This document shows, piece after piece, positions 55,303-64,000 of a DNA stretch of 64,000 nucleotides. Below the pieces are notes generated by a model, which did no database searches, was not told the origin of the DNA, and worked only from the letters and a program-made list of their open reading frames with translations. Position numbers and translations under genes: made by a program. This stretch comes from Chaenocephalus aceratus (lineage: Eukaryota; Chordata; Actinopteri; Perciformes; Channichthyidae), in the NCBI GenBank assembly GCA_023974075.1, contig JAMFTG010000488.1:372001-436000 (forward strand), written 5' to 3'. The stretch's first letter is position 1; each line of letters opens with the position of its first letter.

Positions 55303-56756
55303 CTGAGAAACAGTGATCAACAGAGAACAGATGGTTAATTAAGCTGTGTTTCTCATATATGGATACTTGTTATGGAAATCTTAGGCCTAATACTGTGAGA
55401 TACACAAGTCAGAAGTATCAAACAATAAATGGTGAAACAGACAGAGTCGTCTTGGATCTGGTTATTTATTTGAGGCCTCAAAGACACAGGTCTAACAGAA
55501 CACAAAGTATCCTGAGAGAGTGCGCCACGAGTGAAAGATGTATACAGGTTATATAGCATTTAGTCAGTTTAACAACATTTCATCACTTATGGGGAGGGGC
55601 CCTGGCAGGAGAGATAAGCTTTCCAAAGGAACTGAAACTGTCAATCACTAATGGATCGAACCGGGGCCCACTCAGCAGAAAGGGGAAGTGGGGAAACTTG
55701 TCAGCAACACATGGAGGATAAGAATTGGGGAACTTGATTATAAGACAAAGAAGCTAAACAGGAACTTGCCCATCGCCCTGTACTTGGCACCCAGCCCCCC
55801 TTCTGAAGTTCAGACCTTGGGTGACCTTAGATGTCATTCATACAGCAGGCAGAGGACATGACCTGACCCATATCCCCTAGACCTTACTTCAGCGTTTTTA
55901 AAGTCATGCCTGTCGCAACATCTTTATGGAAACAGGAGAAAGTGCTGATAGACAAGTTTCTAAGCTAAAATACATTATTATAGGAACTGTTGTAAGTGCC
56001 CACAGAGGTTACAAGCAAAACACATCATTCTGGGAACTGTTGCAATTTATGTGCCCATATAAGGTAAAATATAAAGTTTGCACTAATAAGACAATGTTAA
56101 ACTACCCTAATAGTAAGTTTACCATTACAATACAAGGACCACTAGGGGCACTTTGGAGTATTACAGGGGGTGTGTAATATAATAGCTAATAATAGAATAT
56201 AATTGCAGGGATGAAATCCTCTTTAATGGTCAAACATGCAAAGCACACAGCTCTACCCCATCCTAGTACCAGGAGCAGTGTACGAATATGTTTTCAACCT
56301 TCCTATTTATTCCTACAAAAATACACTGTAATTTGTTTTTAAAGTAATGTTAATAAAAAAAGACTTGTCCAATGTTCAAGAAGCTGAAACAAATCAAATA
56401 CATTCATGACATTGTTAGTTTGTGATGAACGGATGATTATACTCCATTCATTATTTCCTTCTCAATACCGATGGAATATCTCTCAGCCTGTGGGCACTTG
56501 CACTTGGCATTAGCTTCACAAAACAGACACAACTCTCACTCTTGAGTGCACAGGGAATGGTTGCACCCCATACTGAATCTGGGCCCTCAGGATAATTATT
56601 TCCTTATGTAAAAGAAAAAGAAAAAGCACTATCCAGAAATGGAAAGGTACATTTGAACACACACTCCTTTTTGAGCCTCCTACCCAGACAATGTACTGTA
56701 ACTGAAAACAAACAAGCTGATAAGTGTGTGGTTATAGATGAATGCATAAAACGTAC
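55303..56756 (-). other. Gene III intron with unidentified insertion
   Basis: Flanks match gene II (55303-55360 and 56290-56756). The middle (about 55375-55925) is absent from gene II and lies between two TTATGGAAA words, suggesting an insertion of unknown class. No gene. Confidence 0.45.
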
Positions 56757-57057
56757 CTGCCACAACACTCAGATGAAAGTGTTTTCTACACGGACCACTA
56801 TTGCGGTAAGCATGTTGTAACTTCCGGTTGTTGTTGTCATCTCCGGGTATCCCGTGTGCCTTTTCTGTTGCTGATAGCTTATTATCTTAACTTAATCGAT
56901 CGTTTTAAAACTCTGATCACGGCAACTGCCTGACGTTGTAATCACACGTTACTACAGCTTAAGGACTCACAACTCTCCTTGTCTTAGCGACTGTAACTCC
57001 ACAGTTGCCTACACTCTTTTCAGGTTTGCTAACGCTACTTTAGCTTGATAGCTTGCC

Positions 57058-58050
57058 ATGGCTCTTTCCCCACCCTCGGGTGTTATTTCCTGCTCTTCCT
57101 GTCTCATGTTTGGTTACTTCCCTGCCTCCTTTACTGGTACCGATACATGTGTTAAATATAGTATAGTTGTTAGGTTGGAGGCGGGAATCATAGCCATAGA
57201 AGCCCGGCTCCGCATCTTAGAAAGTAACTCAGCTAGAGTAAAGCCCATATTAGCCAGTGCGGACCGGCCAACGGTAGCTCCTCTTAGCCGTCCCCCGGCA
57301 ACTCCCGAGCAGCAGGGAGACTGGGTGACTGTTCAGAAGGGGCATAACGCGAAACCCGCAGGTCCCCACCAACCCGTTCACGTATCTAACAGATATTCCC
57401 CACTCAGCGAGACACCCGCTGAGAAGCCAACTCTGGTTATTGGTAGCTCTATTATGAGACACGTGAATTTAGAGACCGAAGCCTCCACAGTCACATGCAT
57501 TCCGGGGGCCAGAGCGGGCGACGTTGAGGCGCATCTTAAACTGCTGGCTAAAAATAAACGGAAATACAGTAGGATTGTTATTCACGTCGGTGGTAATGAT
57601 GTTCGTTTACGCCAATCAGAATGCACCAAACTTAATGTGGAGTCGGTGTGTAGTTATGCTAAAACAATGTCGGACACCGTAATCTTCTCTGGTCCCCTCC
57701 CCAATCTGATCAATGATGACATGTATAGCTGCATGTCATCATTTCAGCGCTGGTTGTCTTGGTGGTGCCCAGCAAACAATGTGGGCTTCGTAAATAATTG
57801 GACAGCCTTCTGGGGAAAATCTGGTCTGATTAAGAGAGACGGCATTCATCCTACTTTGGAAGGTGCAGATCTCATTTCGGCAAACATTTCAGGTCTTTGT
57901 GGACTTAATCCACGACAAACTGGAGTTGAGACCAGGAGGCGGAGTCGCAGTCTTACACCCTTCTCTGCGCTCTCTCCTAGGCCAACACACTCACTCCATA
58001 AACGTGCAGGAGCGACGCTTGGTCAGGGTCCCCGAGGCGTGCAGTTGTGA
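57058..58050 (+). CDS. LINE ORF1 with SGNH/GDSL esterase domain
   Basis: 330 codons, uninterrupted. A short Cys motif (SCSSC) and a predicted coiled coil (RLEAGIIAIEARLRILES) lie at the N terminus. The esterase follows: LVIGSSIMRH (nucleophile Ser block), PGARAGD, IHVGGNDV (GxND) and RDGIHPT (catalytic Asp-His). CR1/L2-type LINEs carry such ORF1 esterases, thought to bind RNA or lipid during retrotransposition. No ORF2 follows. It sits immediately beyond the truncated gene III Ig exon. Confidence 0.75.
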   Translation: MALSPPSGVISCSSCLMFGYFPASFTGTDTCVKYSIVVRLEAGIIAIEARLRILESNSARVKPILASADRPTVAPLSRPPATPEQQGDWVTVQKGHNAKPAGPHQPVHVSNRYSPLSETPAEKPTLVIGSSIMRHVNLETEASTVTCIPGARAGDVEAHLKLLAKNKRKYSRIVIHVGGNDVRLRQSECTKLNVESVCSYAKTMSDTVIFSGPLPNLINDDMYSCMSSFQRWLSWWCPANNVGFVNNWTAFWGKSGLIKRDGIHPTLEGADLISANISGLCGLNPRQTGVETRRRSRSLTPFSALSPRPTHSLHKRAGATLGQGPRGVQL

Positions 58051-58640
58051 GTGTGACGCTCCTAGGCTCCTTCAGCTTCATAAAGGGACGCAAATAGCTT
58101 TCAACTGATTGCAATGTATTCCCATCTGCGGCGGGATTTGACGCTCATGGAAGCACGGCATTCGTTTGTGTCGGCTGCCCTTAAAGGCAATGTGAGCGTC
58201 CATTCCCATTGGATAACGGGGAATTGTACACCCGGAAGTAACTATTCCCCTTACTGTCGATTGATTTTACAGTGATATCTGCACGACTCATCGACTAAAA
58301 AAACACCAGATTATCCTTGTTGATTACACAACATTGATTGGTTTAAATTGTGTGCAATCCTTTTGTATTTTTACCCTTCGATTCAGAGAAACAAATGTTT
58401 TTTCTGATTTTAGGATGGCAGAAGACACTACACTACCCAGAATCCTCAGCTATCGTTTGGGACTACACCATGTGCTTTGCTTCACAAACCCTGTGATTAG
58501 TCCTCAAGCTCTGTGATTGGTTGACCTCCATGTTGGAGTGGCAGTGTGCGAAGTTTACACGGAGCATCAAACAGCACTTTGAAATGGAATGAATCCCATC
58601 GACGGCACACTATTCAAAACAGGAATCAAACGTGTCCTAC
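58051..58640. repeat. Fragment of the 33.7-36.5 kb element family
   Basis: 58260-58620 matches the inverse of 35650-36060 (ACACTACACTACCCAGAATC core). No gene. Confidence 0.6.
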
Positions 58641-59034
58641 CACCCCCCTCCCCCTCCCCCTTAGGTCACAGGCTCCTCCAACAGTGCAACACAATAAAAC
58701 AGATACACAGAAAAAATAGTGCAAGTAAATAGGTTGCATTTGCTTACAACAATAACGACTCCTAATCAAGGTGTTGCACAAGCTTCTACCAATGGACTTT
58801 CCACTAGCAAGGAACAGGTCACAAGTATGGGTCAGTTAGAGATTTGTTCCAGGCAGTTTTGTATGTTAAGCACTGAGGAATGTAAAGGTAAAACGGTAAA
58901 GACACTTAAGGGATGTTGTCTGTTAGGCTGAGGACGTCTTGAAGTCCAGGCAGAGCGAGACTCATTTCAGGGGTTTTCTCTCAGGTGTGTTTCTGCCTGC
59001 TCTGAAAATGAGCCCCTGAATGAGATACAAGTAT

Positions 59035-59790
59035 GAACCAGATTAAAAAGAAAGAGTTGAGGGGAGAAAAAGGAAGGATGTTCAGACGAAGGCTCATGGA
59101 AAAGAGGGATAGGAGGTTTAGGAAAGAGTTAGGGAAAGAGGGTTAAAGGGATATATAGGTGAAGGGATGAATGAGTGTACACCAGATAAAGAGAGGGAGG
59201 CATGACGGGTTAAGGATGTAGAGAGGAAGGGATGTTTGGATGCAGTAATGGAAGGAAGGGATCAATGGATATCAATTTAGGGAGGAAGGAAAAATTGTAT
59301 GAACGGATGTAAGGACGTGGGGGATAAAGGGTTGAAGGGCTGGATAAACGAAAGGAAAGGAGGGTTGAACTGATGAAGGGATGACTGGATGTGGGAATTA
59401 AGGGTCAAATGTATTTAGGGATGGTTAAGGGAAGAAGGACGGAGAAACGGACGAAGGGATGAGGGGAAGTAGAAAAAGTAGGGATGTTTAGAAGGGATTG
59501 ATCAATGGACATGGATGTAGGAATGAAGGAAAGATTAGATGAAGGGCTGAGGGAGAACGTAATGAAGGATGAATGGATGTTGGGATTAGGGGTCAGAGAT
59601 ATGAAGGGAGGGAGGGGGTGAAGGGAAGAAGGAGGGAGAAATGGAAAGAAATCATGATTATCAGGAAATTGGTGAACGGAAGAGGGATGTGGGGATGAAT
59701 GAACGTGGGGATGAAGATTTGAAGGGATGTCTAAAGGGAGGAATGAGTGCAAACTGGATAAAGGGAGCGAGGCATGAAGATTAAATGGAA
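59035..59790 (+). repeat. Purine-rich GGATGAAGGGA-type degenerate minisatellite
   Basis: About 750 bp almost without pyrimidine runs, with irregular repeats of GAAGGGATG(A/T)-like words. The long Pro/Ser/His ORF on the other strand is a by-product. Confidence 0.85.
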
Positions 59791-60709
59791 TTAAATTAAA
59801 TTCTTATATAGATGCTCGTTATTATGCTTTGGATATCATAATCCTTCATTCTGACATTATGTTGGCTACCCATGAGTCCACACATGAGTCAGCTTGACAA
59901 CACATGAAGGGAAGTTACTGCCCATATTTAGTAGATGAAAAAGGAGGGGCAGAACCGTCGACATTTAAAGAGTGAGAATTTGGGAGGAAAAGGAAAAGCA
60001 AAATGTATTCGATTTTTGTTGTATCGCTAATAATAAATATTATATACGAAAGGAAAACAAATCAGTAAAGACACACTAACACTTGGAAAATGTAACATCT
60101 AGCAAAGTTTTCTAATAGTGAGCTTATTTTTCATTTCAGTTTGAACAAATCTAAATTGTACATGGAGTAAAATGTGATGCTTTCAGGTCTCTCTCAGCCA
60201 GGACAGCTATAAACCAAGACACTGATCAGGATATTTAAAAATAATTTATTATGTTGAATTTAAAAGAAACCATTTTTGTAAGATTTGTCCTAGACTTTTG
60301 TAATATCAACAAATGTACATAACATACTGTATAATCATGTATAGTTAAATCAGCATGTTAGAGCACATGGCTATCAGCTGATCTTAACATTACATCATGT
60401 TTGTCACCTCGACATGATTCACTTCACATTCTTCTAAACCTACAAGCTGCTGACTCCTACCTGCTGATGCTGCTATTAAATGACATAAACAAATGTTGGG
60501 ATTTGAACATGAATATATCCACTTCGCACACATCCTGCACAGCCTCGCTCTCCACAGGGACATTTCAACGTCCTTCTTCTTTGTTTCCATCAGGTGAGCG
60601 TCTGAAGAAAATCACAGAGACTTTGTGTAAAGTTACAGCTGGAACTGTGACTCTAAATGTGGAGTGGGCCGGTTTGATCTGATGCAGGAGGCTCTAACCT
60701 GACTGGACT
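59791..60709 (-). other. Gene IV 3' flank/untranslated region
   Basis: No further exon. AATAAA-type words occur on the minus strand (for example 60250-60245), but none can be assigned firmly. Confidence 0.4.
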
Positions 60710-60793
60710 TCACACCATGTCTTCCTGCTCCTCTGTGTCTTCTGTCTGTGCTGCAGTGTGTGAGTCGTTCTCATACTCAGGATCAGAGTCCAA
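60710..60793 (-). CDS. Gene IV last coding exon
   Basis: 84 nt: LDSDPEYENDSHTAAQ, then an acidic end and TGA. Acceptor CATCAG|TTGGAC. Confidence 0.8.
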   Translation of the reverse strand: MDSDPEYENDSHTAAQTEDTEEQEDMV

Positions 60794-63772
60794 CTGATGA
60801 AGAGAGAGAAGACAAAATTAGACCCTCGTTCATGAAACTATATAAATATTGAGATATAACCAAACTTGTATTTTATTTTGAAGATTAGTTGATGTCATTG
60901 TTTTATGACCAAATGCACATAACTCCTCTTTTCCAGAGGATTTATGGGACAATTTATAACCGAGACGTATTGGAAGTTTTGTCAACAGGTCCGCTCTCTC
61001 TCACCTCTATCTCTTCAGGTTCATGTGTTTCAGTGGTGGAGCGCAGAGCTTTCTTCTTCCTGGATTGACAACATCAACAAGTGCAGAAATAATGACAGTG
61101 AAACATGTGAATATATGAATAAAGAAATGGTGAGTGAACTGATTAATTTATATTGTTGTACCTCGTCACAGACTCAGGAGAAACACAGGAATCAGAATCA
61201 AGACCCCCAGAGTCGTCCTGATGATATTCACTATCATTTTTGAATTCCCTATTGACATGAAAACACATGTGATACACCTCAGTAGTATATATCCCTTCAG
61301 TCAGTGTCATCCACGTCTATCACCCTGAACAACAATAGTTTTATTTTTCTCTGTGACCAATTTTCAGTTATGGGTTACTTCAGATTACAAACTGAATCAG
61401 GTCTGGTGAAGGTAGAGAACTTACATGCCACAACCCTCAGATGAAAGGTGGAGTTGCTACGTCCTAACTTGTTCTGGGCTCCACAGGAATAACTCCCTCT
61501 GTGTTCAGCTCTGAAGTCAGTGATGGTGAAGATCTGTCCTGAAGCTTTTGGAGAGTCTTCATCCTCCTTGTACCAGGTGTAGTTAGCTGCTGGGTTAGCA
61601 TCACTGCTACAGGTCAGAGTCACTGAACTGCCCTCCTCTCTCTCAGCAGAGGGACTCACTGACACAGAGGGGAGCTTTGGAGCATCTGGAGATTCAGAGA
61701 GACCCATGTCATTCACATTTTAAATATTTTACATGGCTTTCTCAGATGTTGCATTTTGGATTAATCAATACATTTTTTGGGAAATTATTTTCAAGAAATG
61801 TCCTTTAAAAAATACAAAAAAATTGCTTTGCATCTTAAAATCACCTGAAGCTACTCAGAGAATTACAGCAGACTGTGAATGTGAAGCTATAGAGCTGAAG
61901 AAAGTAGTAAAGATCAGTGAAATCTTCTCCAGCAAAGTCTGGACAGATTCAAGCTTTTAAAACAATGTTTCACTCACATTTCACATCAATGGAGATGTTT
62001 GTAGATGTCCTCCCCAGCGAGTTCTCAGCTGTACAGTAATACTTTCCGGAGTCAGAGGAATTGATGGAGCTGAGGACAAGACGTGGTCCTTCATTGACAA
62101 AAGAAAGGTGTGCATTTTGATTCTCCTTGTACCAGGAGTAGTTAGCTGCTGGGTTAGCATCACTGCTACAGGTCAGAGTCACTGAACTGCCCTCCTCTAT
62201 CTCAGCAGAGGCACTCACTGACACAGAGGGAGGCTTTGGACCATCTGGAAGTCAAAAGAGAAACAACTTGTTTAATATTTGTTTCCAGTTCTGTATTTGG
62301 GCATGGACTAGCAGAAGGAACAACTGAGGCCATTGAGGTTACTATAAAATGTTATTCAACTTCTTTAGAAACCCTGTTCGTCATCGAGCAAGATATCAAG
62401 ATTGCAAAGGTTTAATAGTATATGACATTAAAAACATAAAACAAATACAATAAATGTTGACATTTGATTGCCAGCCCATGTACACAGCTCCCTGTCAGCA
62501 CATTCTACACATAAAAGGCAACAAAGCTCCAGCCTTCCTAGTAAAGCCGCGAAGTACATCAGCAGAGCATATGCTTCTACAGCAGGCACAGAATAAGTCA
62601 TTCCCAAATAAAGTAAAAGCATTTTTGTCTTATAAAACAATCCCTAATCCTTGACCAGAGAGGGGTAATGGCTTTGCATCCTGAGGGGAAGGAAAGCATT
62701 CAACATATAACAGAGCACCTGCATGCAGTGCCCGATGTGGAGCTGCAGCCTTTCCACCAGCTCACCGTGGCCTGGTTAGGCCTCCTTTGTTAATCCAAGC
62801 TGTTTGATTGTTTCAGACAATTGACTGTGAAGATTGAACGTCAGAATCAAGTGCAACTGATGTAATTAGTGATTGGTAAAATCTTCCCATGCAGAAACTA
62901 GACAGTTTTTGGCTTGTTATCTCAATTTATTACACGGCTTAGTTGAATAATCGATTCTGATTGGTCAATTCAGAACATGTGACATGTTGTTAATCCAGTA
63001 GAGACCGTTGTCAAGGACTATAATGACCGTTGCTAAGGAGGATCAAGAAAGAGAAAGGAAAAGAGGTTAAAAGACGGAGCGCTTGACGTCAGATAAATCA
63101 CCAGAAGAAGTCAGACAGGAACTAAACACTAACAGGAACACGGTATGTGCTCTGCACTGTTCAAGGACTTAAACTGTAAACACACTTGGACAGTCGTGCC
63201 GTAAAGTTGTTGTTGTCGCAGTTCCAGCCGTTGGTGCAGGGTTTTTTTCTTAGTTGAAGAACGATAATATTTAAGTTAATAAAATAATTTCAATTAATAT
63301 GGGAGTCGAGTCGATAGTTTGTTTACTATCTGGCCGTGTAATAAACGGGAAAATGTGCAGCGACTTGGTCATTATGGCGAAAAGAACACCCTTCAGGCTG
63401 ATCAGGATGCGTGTCGGGCTCCCTGATCAGCCTGTCGGGTGTTTCCCCATAATGACCAAGTCGCTGCACATTATACCTTACATACATACCGGTTTTACTC
63501 ACATTTCACAGTAATAAAGACATTTCCAGACATATTCCTCCCAAGCTTGTTCTCAGCTGTACAATAATACTCTCCAGAGTCAGAGGACTGGATGAAGCTG
63601 AATACAAACTGGGGTTTCTCATTAGGACGAGGACAGGCTGGACTTCCATCCTTCTTGTACCAGGTGTAGTTAGCTGCTGGGTTAGCATCACTGCTACAGG
63701 TCAGAGTCACTGAACTGCCCTCCTCTATCTCAGCAGAGGGACTCACTGACACAGAGGGAAGCTTTGGAGCAT
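60710..63772 (-). CDS. Gene IV: CD22-like receptor, 3' part, ITIM-less tail
   Basis: Exons in order: C2 63772-63503, C2 62244-61978, C2 61685-61425, membrane 61248-61170, juxtamembrane 61059-61005, last 60793-60710. All phases agree and translation ends at TGA 60712-60710. The membrane segment (LGVLILIPVFLLSL) is followed by KKKALRS and an acidic tail with a single tyrosine, DPEYENDS. YxN is a Grb2-SH2 type motif, as in mammalian CD22 YENV. There is no ITIM. The V, D2 and signal exons should lie right of 64000. This member may signal differently from II and III. Confidence 0.83.
61170..61248 (-). CDS. Gene IV transmembrane exon
   Basis: 79 nt, acceptor CAATAG|GGAATT, donor GTCT|GTGACG (weaker). 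RTTLGVLILIPVFLLSL. Confidence 0.75.
61425..61685 (-). CDS. Gene IV exon: membrane-proximal C2 Ig domain
   Basis: 261 nt subtype with EDEDSPKASGQIFTITD and GSYSCGAQNKLGRSNST. The donor is GCAT|GTAAGT. Confidence 0.87.
61978..62244 (-). CDS. Gene IV exon: C2 Ig domain
   Basis: 267 nt. SSDANPAANYSWYKENQ and SDSGKYYCTAENSLGRT. Confidence 0.87.
62245..63502 (-). other. Gene IV intron with TE sequence
   Basis: 62935-63475 looks like a dispersed DNA element (TTATTACACGGCTTAGTTGA start, ATTCTGATTGGTCAATTCAG). It ends in the strong hairpin at 63353-63472. No exon. Confidence 0.55.
63353..63472. repeat. Long hairpin (inverted repeat)
   Basis: ATGTGCAGCGACTTGGTCAT at 63353 pairs with ATGACCAAGTCGCTGCACAT ending 63472. 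Arms of ~50 bp include CAGGCTGATCAGG/CCTGATCAGCCTG, with a loop of about 17 bases. Confidence 0.88.
63503..63772 (-). CDS. Gene IV exon: C2 Ig domain
   Basis: 270 nt. SSDANPAANYTWYKKDG and SDSGEYYCTAENKLGRN. Acceptor TTCCAG|ATGCTCC, donor AAAT|GTGAGT. Confidence 0.87.
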
Positions 63773-64000
63773 CTGGAAGAGAACATGTTTGTAATTAGGG
63801 TGGATTAGAATACGTTATCATAAACAGTTAACTATTTAAATAATTATTTCTCTTTTTTTCCTTTAGACTATCGTTATCTTTTTTTTTATCACAGTTACTG
63901 TATCCAATAACAAGTCTTTGAAATTGTTGTATTTTTAACAACTCTACACATTCTTCTCTTTATATGCTGGTTATGTTAGCTGAGTCCGTCCAGATAGTCT
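63773..64000 (-). other. Gene IV intron at window edge
   Basis: AT-rich. Nothing recognised. Confidence 0.5.

Larger units (their letters stand above)
54324..56782 (-). pseudogene. Gene III: headless CD22-like ITIM tail cassette
   Basis: Exons 55302-55221 (membrane, TIPVVLMAVISLSVFLWIR), 55114-55054 (juxtamembrane), 54653-54478 (tail) and 54390-54324 (last). Each matches gene II in length and splice signals, and the frame is intact from membrane segment to stop. Tail motifs: ITIM LQYAIV, LYSNM (YxN and YxxM), PEDAAV where gene II's ancestral frame has PEYAAV (Tyr lost) and ALYSMV. Upstream only the last ~25 bases of a D4-type Ig exon survive (56757-56782) before foreign sequence. There is no signal or V exon. 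Either dead, or used as an alternative 3' end by gene IV, whose phase fits. Confidence 0.75.

Noticed and set aside
59405..59752. 115-codon Pro/Ser/His-rich minus-strand ORF
   Set aside because: By-product of the purine-rich minisatellite on the plus strand.
1..64000. CRISPR arrays, operons or bacterial-type systems
   Set aside because: Repeats present are microsatellites, minisatellites and transposons. Intron-exon structure is eukaryotic.

Overview
The window looks like teleost fish genomic DNA. It has short phase-1 immunoglobulin (Ig) exons with GT/AG borders on the minus strand, long introns, and a dense load of fish-type mobile elements (L2-like LINEs, Ty3/Gypsy, hAT, a V-SINE-like SINE and an endogenous retrovirus). 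No prokaryotic genes, rRNA or functional tRNA were seen. Exon borders were read by eye from splice signals, reading frame and paralogue comparison.

The host genes form a cluster of CD22/sialoadhesin-like (Siglec-type) receptors, all on the minus strand. From right to left: (IV) a partial gene at 60710-63772 with three C2 Ig exons, a membrane exon and a short tail without an ITIM, its 5' part lying beyond 64000. (III) A headless remnant at 54324-56782: an ITIM-type membrane/tail cassette plus the last bases of an Ig exon cut off at a mobile-element junction. (II) A gene from signal peptide to tail (23965-50840; first non-coding exon near 50928-51000): signal, V, C2, C2, C2, membrane segment and tyrosine-rich tail, with a 1-base insertion in the tail. 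A dead copy of a signal exon lies at 16110-16180. (I) The 5' part of a gene at 169-3873 with a duplicated V-C2 module, running off the left edge. Leader exons of I and II share an ETS/PU.1-type upstream element.

Most of the rest is mobile DNA. Upstream of gene I are a piggyBac-like insertion (4214-5265) and an 8.4-kb element with ~260-bp inverted ends (6132-14582) holding a 1.1-kb palindrome, CTATAGAA-rich repeats and a gene-like spliceable unit. A 6.7-kb foamy-like endogenous retrovirus (16542-23243) sits just 3' of gene II. It has 1287-bp LTRs that differ at 3 sites by eye, a tRNA-Lys1,2 primer site, ATGG target duplication, a broken body and a macrodomain-like fragment. Gene II's 12-kb intron holds further TIR and hAT elements and a SINE. 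Its first intron holds a 10.3-kb TTAA-flanked element, inside which sits a Gypsy element, inside whose LTR sits a chimeric LINE. Gene I keeps the matching unoccupied site.

Functionally, genes I and II are predicted leukocyte surface lectins whose first V domain keeps the Siglec Trp and Arg. The paralogues differ in domain number and in tail signalling motifs: ITIMs in II and III, a YxN motif in IV.
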